This document shows positions 52,955 through 60,955 of a DNA stretch of 64,000 bases, one piece after another. The stretch is taken from contig CAVUZG010000004.1 in NCBI GenBank assembly GCA_963745945.1, positions 1,798,001 to 1,862,000 of the forward strand, read 5' to 3'. Positions within the stretch are counted from its first letter, which is position 1. Each line of letters starts with the position of its first letter. The stretch comes from DATFVA01 sp963745945. GTDB lineage: Bacteria; Bacteroidota; Ignavibacteria; Ignavibacteriales; Ignavibacteriaceae. The position numbers were made by a program, and so were the translations under genes. Below the pieces are notes generated by a model. It had not been told where the DNA came from. It searched no databases and worked only from the letters and a program-made list of their open reading frames with translations.

Positions 52955-55567
52955 TTAAGCTAACTTCTTCTTTGTTTCAATAATCTTATAAGCTTCAATA
53001 ATATCGCCAACCTTAATATCATTAAAATTATTAATATTCAGTCCGCATTCATAACCTGCATCAACTTCGCGAACATCATCTTTAAATCTTTTTAATGAAC
53101 CAATATCGCCTTCGTGAATAACAATTCCATCTCTTATCAATCTGATTTTGCTATTCCTTGTTATTTTACCATCCTGCACATAACAACCAGCCACGGTTCC
53201 GGATTTCGGAACCTTAAATGTATCACGAACTTCTAGAGTAGCTACGACTTCTTCAGAAAGTACAGGAGAAAGTAAACCTTCAAGTGCAGATTTAACTTCA
53301 TTAATTGCATCGTAAATAACACTGTACAAACGAATATCTACATTTTGGGTTTCTGCGAGTTTTCTCGCGTTAAGATTAGGTCTTACGTGAAATCCAATAA
53401 TTATTGCGTCAGATGCAGAGGCCAAAAGAACATCACTTTCTGAAATTCCGCCTACACCTTTATGAATTACCTCCACAACAACTTCTTCATTTGACAATTT
53501 CATCAGAGAATCAGATAGTGCTTCAACTGAACCGTCAACATCACCTTTTACAATCAGTGCGAGTTCTTTAACTCCTCCGATACTGATTTGTTTTGCAATT
53601 TCATCAAGCGTAATATGTCTAACCTGTTTCTGATCCTGTTCTCTTTTCAGCTGTTGTCTTTTAAGTCCGATTTCACGGGCAACTCTTTCAGATTCAACTA
53701 CAACAAAAGTATCGCCTGCCTGCGGGGCTCCTTCAAATCCAAGTACCTGAACCGGGGTGGAAGGACCTGCTTCATCAACTTTATTTCCACGTTCGTCAAA
53801 CATCGCACGAACTTTTCCCTGGTAAATACCTGCAACAAAAGGATCGCCAATTTTAAGAGTGCCTTTCTGGACAAGTATTGTCCCGGTAATTCCACGCCCT
53901 TTATCCAACTCAGACTCAACAACTGCACCACGTGCATGTCTTTCGGGATTTGCTTTTAGTTCAAGTATTTCTGCTTCAAGAAGAATTTTTTCAAGAAGGG
54001 CATCAACATTTAATCCCGTTTTAGCCGATATTTCTATACATTGATATTTCCCACCCCAATCTTCGACAAGTACATTTCTCTCGGCAAGCTGTTGCTTAAT
54101 TTTTTCAATATTTGCACCCGGCTTATCAATTTTATTTATTGCAATAACAATTGGAACACCGGCAGCCTGAGCATGATTGATCGCCTCAACTGTTTGGGGC
54201 ATTACTGCATCATCGGCAGCAACAACAAGAATTACAATATCAGTTAACTGAGCTCCTCTAGCCCTCATTGCTGTAAAAGCTTCGTGACCAGGAGTATCTA
54301 AAAAAGCAATGTTTTTTTCGCCTCCAACATCAACCTTATAAGCACCTATGTGCTGGGTTATTCCGCCTGATTCGCCTGCAACCACATTAGATCTTCTTAT
54401 ATAATCAAGAAGGGATGTTTTACCATGATCAACGTGACCCATAATAGTAACTACAGGGGACCTTGGCTGTAAGGTTTCCGGATCATCAATAATATCTTCA
54501 AGAGCTTCTGCGGTGTACTCTGTTTGAAATTCAACATCAAATCCAAATTCATCTGCAACAAGAGTTATAGTCTCAACATCCAGTCGTTGATTAATTGAAA
54601 CCATTAAACCAAGTTCTATACATTTTGCAATAACCTCTGCAACAGGAACATCCATAAGATTTGCGAGTTCATTTACTGCAATAAACTCAGTTACTTTAAT
54701 TTTCTTTTCTTCAATTGATCTTTCTTCAAGTCGTCTTTCTTCTTCAGCTTCTCTTTCTTTTCTTTTTCTTTTTCTTGAGATTGCCCTTCCTGAAGCAGTA
54801 CTATCATCCATACTGAGAAGAGTTTTCCGTATTGCTTCTTTAACTTCTTTCTGATCTATCTCGAATTTTTTAACTCTTTTTTTCTTTTTAGTTGTGGCAG
54901 ATTCTTCCGGAGGAAATTCCGCTGACTTCTTCTTTGATTTCGGTTTTTTCCTTTTTTTAACAGGTTCTTCCTTCGCTTTCTCTTTATCAGGTTCGGCTGG
55001 TTTCTCTGTCTTTACCCCTGAAGTTTTTTTCTCTTCAAGGTCCATTTTGCCTACAACTTTTAATCCCTTCCTCTTGCCTGCTTCATTTTCTTTCGGTGAA
55101 ATGAACTGATCTTCTTTTACATCCTTAGAAGCTTTTACTTCCTCTACCGACGTTTCTTCCGAAACAGCTTCTTCCACAGTTTCGGCAGCAGCAACTTCGG
55201 TAAGCTCTTCAGGAGTTTTCACTTCTGTTTCTTCAGCAGTAACCGGGGATTTTTCTTCTTCTTTTACTGATTCAATTTCCTCAGTATTAACTTCTTCTTC
55301 TTTTTTAGTTTTCTTTTCTTCCTCTTCAGATCTTTCAATTCTTTTTTTATTGAATTCGGCTATTTTCTTATAATGTTTTTCGGCTTTCTCAATATCCTTT
55401 TTGAAATGATCCTGAATATCCTTTAACATATCATCTGTAACTAGCGACATGTGAGATTTAATCTCATGTCCTTTTTTCTTCAGGAATTCAATGAGTTGCT
55501 CTGCCGATAAATTGTATTCGGAAGCTAATTTATAAACTCTGACTTTTTTTGACTTGGCTTCTGCCAT
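52955..55567 (-). CDS. infB: Translation initiation factor IF-2
   Basis: The 870-residue protein begins with an IF2_N domain (VRVYKLASEYNLSAEQLIEFL), then a long Lys/Glu-rich low-complexity region (about 90-280), then a second IF2_N-like part. The G domain has GHVDHGKTS, DTPGHEAF and NKIDKPGAN. Domains II-IV follow to the C-terminus (RNSKIRLIRDGIVIHEGDIGSLKRFKDDVREV). It places initiator tRNA on the ribosome. The N-terminal extension is strongly charged, as in many Bacteroidota-related species. It lies 23 bp after nusA. Confidence 0.96.
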   Translation of the reverse strand: MAEAKSKKVRVYKLASEYNLSAEQLIEFLKKKGHEIKSHMSLVTDDMLKDIQDHFKKDIEKAEKHYKKIAEFNKKRIERSEEEEKKTKKEEEVNTEEIESVKEEEKSPVTAEETEVKTPEELTEVAAAETVEEAVSEETSVEEVKASKDVKEDQFISPKENEAGKRKGLKVVGKMDLEEKKTSGVKTEKPAEPDKEKAKEEPVKKRKKPKSKKKSAEFPPEESATTKKKKRVKKFEIDQKEVKEAIRKTLLSMDDSTASGRAISRKRKRKEREAEEERRLEERSIEEKKIKVTEFIAVNELANLMDVPVAEVIAKCIELGLMVSINQRLDVETITLVADEFGFDVEFQTEYTAEALEDIIDDPETLQPRSPVVTIMGHVDHGKTSLLDYIRRSNVVAGESGGITQHIGAYKVDVGGEKNIAFLDTPGHEAFTAMRARGAQLTDIVILVVAADDAVMPQTVEAINHAQAAGVPIVIAINKIDKPGANIEKIKQQLAERNVLVEDWGGKYQCIEISAKTGLNVDALLEKILLEAEILELKANPERHARGAVVESELDKGRGITGTILVQKGTLKIGDPFVAGIYQGKVRAMFDERGNKVDEAGPSTPVQVLGFEGAPQAGDTFVVVESERVAREIGLKRQQLKREQDQKQVRHITLDEIAKQISIGGVKELALIVKGDVDGSVEALSDSLMKLSNEEVVVEVIHKGVGGISESDVLLASASDAIIIGFHVRPNLNARKLAETQNVDIRLYSVIYDAINEVKSALEGLLSPVLSEEVVATLEVRDTFKVPKSGTVAGCYVQDGKITRNSKIRLIRDGIVIHEGDIGSLKRFKDDVREVDAGYECGLNINNFNDIKVGDIIEAYKIIETKKKLA

Positions 55568-55590
55568 AATATCCTTACCTGTTTTTAATC

Positions 55591-56838
55591 CTATTCTTCT
55601 TCTTCAAACTGTTCTTTAATTATATCAATAATTTCTTTTATCTTATCTTCATCCAGTCCTTCAATTTCTTTTAATTTTTCAGGACCTGCCTGAAGAACTT
55701 CAACTGCAGTATCATAACGATGATTAATAAGCAGTTCATAAACTTCCTGCCCAAGTTCTTCTTTCAGGTCTATCAGTTCAATATCTTCTTCATATTCATC
55801 CAGAGGTCTTTCCTCTCTTAGTATTTCAATTTCATATTCGGTCAGCTTCATTGCAAGCCTGATATTAACACCATTTCTACCAACTATAAGTGAAACCTGG
55901 TCTGCATCTGCAGTAACTATAGCTTTCTTTTCATCATCATCAACTTCAATCTTTTTCAGTTTTGCCGGAGCCAGTGCCTTTTGTATAAAAGTTATTGAAT
56001 CTTCAGAATAATTGATGACATCTATATTTTCATTATTTAGTTCTCTTACTATAGCGTGAATTCTTACGCCTTTCATTCCAACACAAGCACCAACGGCATC
56101 AATTCTATTGTCCTGTGATTCTACGGCAACTTTAGCTCTTTCACCGGGTTCACGGGCAATTGCTTTAATATCAATTATTCCATCATAAATTTCAGGTATT
56201 TCAATTTCAAAAAGCCTTCTCAGAAACATATTATCCGATCTTGAGACAACAATCACAGGGCCGCTGTTCCCTTTACGTACTTCTTTAACAATTGCCCTGA
56301 TTGTTTCTCCCTTCTTATATCTTTCATAAGGAATTTGCTCGGATCGTGGGAGAACCAGTTCGTTTTTGTTATGATTAACAAGTATGTCGCTTTTCCGTAT
56401 CTGATAAATATCTCCGACTACAATTTCGCCCAGTAGCTCTTTATATTCATTGTATATAATATCTTTTTCAATTTCCCTTATTTTCTGATTCAAACTTTGT
56501 TTTGCCAGAGTAATTAACCTGCGCCCCAATGTTGCAAGCTGAATTTTTTCAACATAATCATCACCAACTTCAAGCTCTTCTTCGTTCCCTTTACGGTTAA
56601 CTTCCTCAAGACTAACCTGCAGATTCGGATCTTCAACTACATCGACTATTTCTCTTTCAAGAAATATTTCAATATCTCCACGGTCCATATTTACAACAAC
56701 GTCATATTTGACTTCTTCACCGTATTTTTTTCTGACCAGCAGACCGAATATTTCTTCCAGGATACCTGCCAATACGTCTTTATCAATACCTTTATCCCTT
56801 ACCATCTGGGCAAAGGATTCGACAATCTCTGTATTCAT
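55591..56838 (-). CDS. nusA: Transcription termination/antitermination protein NusA
   Basis: The 415-residue protein has an N-terminal polymerase-binding domain, an S1 domain (LGEIVVGDIYQI), and KH domains (RIDAVGACVGMKGVRIHAIVREL; LIVGRNGVNIRLAMKLTEYEI). A short helix-hairpin-helix tail (LINHRYDTAVEVLQAGPEKLKEIEGL) ends it. NusA modulates pausing and termination. It follows rimP by 17 bp. Its own operon begins with a terminator-like hairpin in the rimP leader, a possible autoregulation point. Confidence 0.96.
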   Translation of the reverse strand: MNTEIVESFAQMVRDKGIDKDVLAGILEEIFGLLVRKKYGEEVKYDVVVNMDRGDIEIFLEREIVDVVEDPNLQVSLEEVNRKGNEEELEVGDDYVEKIQLATLGRRLITLAKQSLNQKIREIEKDIIYNEYKELLGEIVVGDIYQIRKSDILVNHNKNELVLPRSEQIPYERYKKGETIRAIVKEVRKGNSGPVIVVSRSDNMFLRRLFEIEIPEIYDGIIDIKAIAREPGERAKVAVESQDNRIDAVGACVGMKGVRIHAIVRELNNENIDVINYSEDSITFIQKALAPAKLKKIEVDDDEKKAIVTADADQVSLIVGRNGVNIRLAMKLTEYEIEILREERPLDEYEEDIELIDLKEELGQEVYELLINHRYDTAVEVLQAGPEKLKEIEGLDEDKIKEIIDIIKEQFEEEE

Positions 56839-56855
56839 TTATGCTTTCTTCTCCT

Positions 56856-57314
56856 CTAAGAAAAACTAATTATTACTTGGGCTTTTATAACTTTATTAAA
56901 TTCAATCATGATTTCTTCCCGGTTACTATTAACGAAAACCAGGCTATTTTCTTCAACTGCTTTTAGTGTTCCGGTAAACTTCTTAACACTCTCTGTTTCC
57001 CTGTAAGAAACATTAAATTTTCTGTTAATATGCTTGGGAAATTGTTTTAAGAACTTTAAAGGTCTGTTAACTCCTGGTGAAGAAACTTCAAGTCTGTAAC
57101 CGGATTCAAAAATATTTTCTTCTTCAAACTTTTTATTTAATTCACGACTTATCTCAGCACAGTTTTCAGCAGTGACATTATTTTCAGCATCAATATAGAC
57201 TTCTATCACGCGGTTGTTACTTTCACCTCTTATTATAAGATCAATTAAAAAGTAGTTTCTGTTACCAACAACCTTTTCAATAAGATCGTAAATATTTTTC
57301 TCAAAAAAGTTCAT
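56856..57314 (-). CDS. rimP: Ribosome maturation factor RimP
   Basis: The 152-residue protein has the RimP features: FLIDLIIRGESNNRVIEVYIDAENNVTAENCAEISREL, FESGYRLEVSSPGVNRPLKFLKQF and a C-terminal Sm-like domain (KFTGTLKAVEENSLVFV). The ATG at 57314 is preceded by a T-rich tract and a hairpin with no Shine-Dalgarno site, unusual for this window. It is the first gene of the rimP-nusA-infB run. Confidence 0.93.
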   Translation of the reverse strand: MNFFEKNIYDLIEKVVGNRNYFLIDLIIRGESNNRVIEVYIDAENNVTAENCAEISRELNKKFEEENIFESGYRLEVSSPGVNRPLKFLKQFPKHINRKFNVSYRETESVKKFTGTLKAVEENSLVFVNSNREEIMIEFNKVIKAQVIISFS

Positions 57315-57316
57315 AG

Positions 57317-57343
57317 AAATAAAAATCGCCCATTTAAGGGCGA
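57317..57343 (-). terminator. Hairpin with T-tract directly before the rimP start (terminator or attenuator)
   Basis: TCGCCC (57326-57331) and GGGCGA (57338-57343) form a 6-bp GC-rich stem with an ATTTAA loop. On the minus strand it is followed by GATTTTTATTTC and then the rimP ATG. It can end transcripts from the lapA-like gene. If the promoter at 57356-57384 is real, it also lies in the rimP leader and would attenuate the nusA operon. Confidence 0.6.
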
Positions 57344-57355
57344 ATCAATTGAGTA

Positions 57356-57384
57356 AATTTACAATCAATTTAAGCAATAAGCAA
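57356..57384 (-). promoter_or_regulatory. Predicted sigma-70 promoter of the rimP-nusA-infB operon
   Basis: On the minus strand TTGCTT (57384-57379) and TAAATT (57361-57356) are separated by 17 nt. The transcript would start near 57349, a few bases before the hairpin at 57326-57343, giving a leader of about 35 nt. It is a consensus match only. Confidence 0.45.
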
Positions 57385-57538
57385 GGAAATATTATTTTCG
57401 ATTGTTCGGATTATTATGCTGCTACTTAAAAATTTCTTCCGTTTCAGGGATCGATTTTCACTATTGCACAAACAGTTTTTATTTCAGATTGATAAAGTTT
57501 ATGATGACTACAAAAGTCCCGGACTTGAAAGAAAGCGT

Positions 57539-57790
57539 TTACTCAGAAACGTTTTTTTTATCTTCGGGAAATTCTTTTTTTATTCCGGATTCTATCTTAG
57601 GTCTATCAAATAATTTAGCGATTATAAAACCAAAAATGACTCCCAGTAACCCGACAAGAGATATCAAAACGATAACCGACATTGGAAATTCCCAAAAATA
57701 TGCTTTGACTATTACAATCTCAGCATTCTGAGAAACAAAAACTGTAAACAACACTACAATTATCATTAAGAAAATAATTTTTGCTTTCAT
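57539..57790 (-). CDS. LapA-domain (DUF1049) small membrane protein
   Basis: The 83-residue protein has two membrane helices (about 4-22 and 40-61) with the LapA motif VSQNAEIVIVKAYFWEFPMSVIVLISLVGLLGVIFGFIIAKL between and in them. A charged cytoplasmic tail ends it. LapA proteins act with LapB in regulating LPS synthesis in E. coli, but members here are widespread with unclear roles. It lies 14 bp after the MscS-like gene and ends before the rimP leader. Confidence 0.78.
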   Translation of the reverse strand: MKAKIIFLMIIVVLFTVFVSQNAEIVIVKAYFWEFPMSVIVLISLVGLLGVIFGFIIAKLFDRPKIESGIKKEFPEDKKNVSE

Positions 57791-57804
57791 TTAAACCTTT
57801 CTGA

Positions 57805-58674
57805 TTATGAAGATTTTGTTTTCACTTCTTCACTTTTTATATGCAGGTCACGCTGTGGAAAAGGAATCTCAATATTGTTTTCTTTAAACTTTTTAAATAC
57901 TGCGTAATAAATCTCGCTCTTAAGCACATTCGGACGGGTTATATATTCCTGCGTCCAAACCCTTAAAATAAATACGAGCGCACTGTCCGCATATTCTTTA
58001 AAAAGGACATCTGATTCCGGTTTATTTAGAACTCCGCTGTTTTCATCAGCTACTTCCAATAATAGCTTTTTTATAATTTCAGGATCTTCATTATAGGAAA
58101 CTCCTACCGGTATGTTAAAACGAATGTTCCGATCTGTATGACTCCAGTTAATTACTTTAGAAGAAATAAAATCAGAATTGGGAACAATTATCGAAATATT
58201 ATCATTTGTAACAATGGTCGTTGATCTCATAGAAATACTTATTACATCACCGCTGACATCACCAACTTCAATCCTGTCCCCGACTTTAATTGGTCTTTCA
58301 AAAAGGATGATAATACCACTTACAAAATTGTTTGTGATATTCTGAAGGCCAAAACCTATACCAACACCAAGAGCACCGGCAAGAACAGTAATAGCACTCA
58401 GATTCAGACCGACAGTCTGCAAAACGATTATCAAACCAATTACCAGTACTGCATATCGAAGGATTGTCCCAACCGCAATTCTTACACCAATATCAATTTT
58501 ACTTTTTGCTAGAAGAGTATAAACCGCCCATTTTCTGATTTTGCCTGTAAGATAGAAAAGAAGAAAGATTAGAAAAATAAAATACAGAACAGACCAAATG
58601 GTTATTTCGGTGGTTCCAATGTGGGTTAAAGGAAAATTTAAGAATTCTTTTATATTGAATATTATATCTTTCAT
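57805..58674 (-). CDS. Small-conductance mechanosensitive channel (MscS family)
   Basis: The 289-residue protein has three or four membrane helices, ending with the pore helix AGALGVGIGFGLQNITNNFVSG (about residues 99-120). The MscS beta domain follows (FERPIKVGDRIEVGDVSGDVISISMRSTTIVTNDNISIIVPNSDFISSKV), then the C-terminal vestibule (NIEIPFPQRDLHIK). It opens under membrane tension to release solutes on osmotic downshock. A separate MscL gene starts at 63795, so the cell has both types. Confidence 0.92.
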   Translation of the reverse strand: MKDIIFNIKEFLNFPLTHIGTTEITIWSVLYFIFLIFLLFYLTGKIRKWAVYTLLAKSKIDIGVRIAVGTILRYAVLVIGLIIVLQTVGLNLSAITVLAGALGVGIGFGLQNITNNFVSGIIILFERPIKVGDRIEVGDVSGDVISISMRSTTIVTNDNISIIVPNSDFISSKVINWSHTDRNIRFNIPVGVSYNEDPEIIKKLLLEVADENSGVLNKPESDVLFKEYADSALVFILRVWTQEYITRPNVLKSEIYYAVFKKFKENNIEIPFPQRDLHIKSEEVKTKSS

Positions 58675-58947
58675 AAAACCTAAGCCGGAAATAAGCAGTA
58701 TGTAAAACCGAAAAATTATGAAGTCCGGGGAACTAATATCGGGTGATGTAACAATTTTCTAATAATCTACGCATTCAAGATAAAAAGAACCGTGAGTTAT
58801 CACAAAAGGCTGATAATAGTTAAATTGGGGAAGTTGATTTCTAATGTTTTTCGTAAAGTATTGAATATTCTTTTTCTGAAATTTTTATTAAACTAAGTAA
58901 CCAACCAAATTCCTTTTAGTGAGTCTAAATAGAACCGAGGAAAATTT

Positions 58948-59169
58948 ATGACAAAGGAATTAGTTAAGGAAAATCTGGAAACTACCTGTAAAAGCTGCGG
59001 GGAAAAAATTGATGAGGTATGGGTTTGCAAGCTTGAAGTTCCTCACGTAACAAAGTACATTTATTTCTGTTCAAAATGTCAAAGGTGCCTTGGAATCTCT
59101 GAAGATAAAAATCCTAAAAGTTTTCTGCGTTCTGGCGATAAAACTCCTCCCGCCACGCTGCAATTCTAG
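58948..59169 (+). CDS. Small zinc-ribbon-like protein, function unknown
   Basis: The 73-residue protein has CKSCGEKID (CxxC) and YFCSKCQRCLGIS (CxxC plus another Cys), a likely zinc ribbon. No domain of known function is recognised. A GAGGAAAA ribosome-binding site lies a few bases upstream, at 58937-58944, supporting the start. It is the only complete plus-strand gene in the window, convergent with the ArsC-like gene and divergent from the MscS gene. Confidence 0.68.
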   Translation: MTKELVKENLETTCKSCGEKIDEVWVCKLEVPHVTKYIYFCSKCQRCLGISEDKNPKSFLRSGDKTPPATLQF

Positions 59170-59199
59170 TTATATCTCAATCTTTATAAAATAAAACTA

Positions 59200-59544
59200 T
59201 TATTTTCCTTTAATCCATATACTCCATACTTCCGGCACATAACCAACTGAAGAAGACAATTTGCCGTTTCTAACTATCGGGGTTTTAAACAATAATGGAT
59301 CATTTAACAATTCTTCCTCAATATTAAAAACCATAAAATTCAATCCGCGTTCTTTATATCTTTTTCCTTGTGTGTCGATTAAGTCTTCTATATTTACTTT
59401 AGAGGTTATGTTTTCAAGCTCACCTTTGGATAAACCCTTTTCATTAAGATCCCTGAAGTGGAACGGAATTTTTCTTTCTTTAAAGAATCGTTCTGCTTTT
59501 TGAGTTTCCCGGCATTTTTTTGTACCGATTATCTGAATATTCAT
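59200..59544 (-). CDS. ArsC/Spx family thioredoxin-fold protein
   Basis: The 114-residue protein starts MNIQIIGTKKCRETQKAERFF, with a single active-site Cys in the ArsC/Spx position. FRDLNEKGLSKGEL and TPIVRNGKLSSSVGY match the family, and a cis-Pro is in KTPIV. It lacks the second cysteine of Spx-type CxxC. Arsenate reductase, Spx-like regulator or YffB-like roles are all possible. It lies 39 bp after the carbonic anhydrase gene. Confidence 0.8.
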   Translation of the reverse strand: MNIQIIGTKKCRETQKAERFFKERKIPFHFRDLNEKGLSKGELENITSKVNIEDLIDTQGKRYKERGLNFMVFNIEEELLNDPLLFKTPIVRNGKLSSSVGYVPEVWSIWIKGK

Positions 59545-59583
59545 TTTAAATCAGGCATTTAGCAAAATAAAGATTGGCAATTA

Positions 59584-60123
59584 TTATTCATTAATCAGAT
59601 ACAAACGATTATCTTCAACTTTATACAGCATCGGAGCTATTTTAATTTTAGGGTATCTCTGTCTTAACCTCCCGGCTTCACTCAGTACAAAATCAATTTC
59701 ATTTCCAATTTCAAACATCGGTGCAAAATGCATAAAGTGTTCTTCAGCCCATTCCCTGTCCCACCCGGCTTTTTCAACAAGACCATTAATAAACTGCTCT
59801 TTACGTGAAACGAGGTTAACCATTCCGCAATTATTATGACCAATAAGAGCAATATGCCTGACATCTCCAACAGAGATAGCGTAGGAAACTTTGAACTCAC
59901 TGTATCTTAAGTTTGCGCCGCCAGTTCTAATTATAAAAGCAAAGTTATCCGGAATATTGAGATGTTTACGGTTATCCATACACATTCCTACCAGAAGCTG
60001 TGCTTTTGTGTAAGTATCAGGGGAACGCTCTAGATTATGATATTCTAGAAGAAGACCAACTGGTGTATCCCTGTATTCTGGAAAAATATCTTCCTGTTTT
60101 GAAATATTAACTAATCTTTTCAA
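59584..60123 (-). CDS. Beta-carbonic anhydrase-like protein
   Basis: The 179-residue protein keeps the zinc and catalytic motifs of beta-carbonic anhydrases: MCMDNRKH (Cys and Asp-Arg dyad) and HIALIGHNNCGM (His and Cys). FAFIIRTGGANLRY resembles the GNAGGRV region in modified form. It interconverts CO2 and bicarbonate. The family also contains inactive members, and the altered GGAN region leaves some doubt about activity. It lies upstream of the ArsC/Spx gene. Confidence 0.83.
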   Translation of the reverse strand: MKRLVNISKQEDIFPEYRDTPVGLLLEYHNLERSPDTYTKAQLLVGMCMDNRKHLNIPDNFAFIIRTGGANLRYSEFKVSYAISVGDVRHIALIGHNNCGMVNLVSRKEQFINGLVEKAGWDREWAEEHFMHFAPMFEIGNEIDFVLSEAGRLRQRYPKIKIAPMLYKVEDNRLYLINE

Positions 60124-60178
60124 TTATAAACCGCTGTTTTTATATAAAATTATTTTACCGAAAATAATAAAACCATGC

Positions 60179-60763
60179 TTAAGATTTTTCGGTTCCCATC
60201 ACTCGTTCAATTCTTTTATCCGGAATAAGCCAGATCATAGCAACGCCAACATATAGAATTTCTGAAATTATGGGAGATACAAAAGAAACGGCTATACCAG
60301 CCAGATAAAAAACCGGAGATAACTTTCCTTTAATATCACCCCCAACAGCTTTTGCTAATAATGACTCTTTTCCCTGACTTTGAATAATAACATTTTGTAA
60401 AATGAAATAAGCAACAGCTGCAAAAAATAAAACACATCCATAAAGTGCCAATGTTGCTGCGGAAAAATAATTTTCTCCCATCCACCCTGTAACAAAGGGG
60501 AAAAGAGATAACCAGAATAAAAGATGCAGGTTAGCCCAAAGTATTCCGCCGGTAACATTCTGAACAGTGTGCAGCATATGATGATGATTATTCCAGTAAA
60601 TTCCGATATAAATGAAACTTAAAATGTAACTTAAGAAAACCGGAAGCACCGGTTGTAAAGAAGCGAAGTCTGCACCATGCGGAACTTTCATCTCAAGAAC
60701 CATTATAGTAATGATTATTGCCAGTACTCCGTCGCTGAAAGCTTCAAGTCTGTTTTTTGACAT
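60179..60763 (-). CDS. TMEM175-family (DUF1211) membrane protein, probable potassium channel
   Basis: The 194-residue protein has six hydrophobic helices. Its first helix starts MSKNRLEAFSDGVLAIIITIMVLEM, with the FSDG motif of TMEM175/DUF1211. Bacterial members are potassium-selective channels lacking a classic P-loop. WNNHHHMLHTVQNVTGGILWANLHLLFWLSLFPF fits the conserved region after helix 2-3. It is flanked by the carbonic anhydrase gene and the subtilase gene, without overlap. Confidence 0.87.
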   Translation of the reverse strand: MSKNRLEAFSDGVLAIIITIMVLEMKVPHGADFASLQPVLPVFLSYILSFIYIGIYWNNHHHMLHTVQNVTGGILWANLHLLFWLSLFPFVTGWMGENYFSAATLALYGCVLFFAAVAYFILQNVIIQSQGKESLLAKAVGGDIKGKLSPVFYLAGIAVSFVSPIISEILYVGVAMIWLIPDKRIERVMGTEKS

Positions 60764-60904
60764 ATTATTTTTACCAGATTAACAAAAAAAATAGGATTAC
60801 TTTAATGTGGAAACAGAGAAAGAGAAAAATAAGTTTAATCCGAATATATATTTAAAACTTGTTTTATTTTAAATAATCTGCTGGAATTCTTTTTGTTGCC
60901 TTTA

Positions 60905-60931
60905 ATAAAAAACCCGGTATTAATCCGGGTT
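60905..60931 (-). terminator. Intrinsic terminator after the subtilase gene
   Basis: AACCCGG (60911-60917) and CCGGGTT (60925-60931) form a 7-bp stem with a 7-nt loop. On the minus strand it is followed by TTTTATT. It lies 25 bp past the subtilase stop and ends this transcript before the TMEM175-like gene. Confidence 0.82.
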
Positions 60932-60955
60932 TATTAAAATCTTATTTGAGTGAGA

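Noticed and set aside
57416..57613. A 65-codon plus-strand frame in the lapA-rimP gap
   Set aside because: Half of it is antisense to the lapA-like gene, it has no ribosome-binding site, and the proposed rimP promoter lies just outside it.
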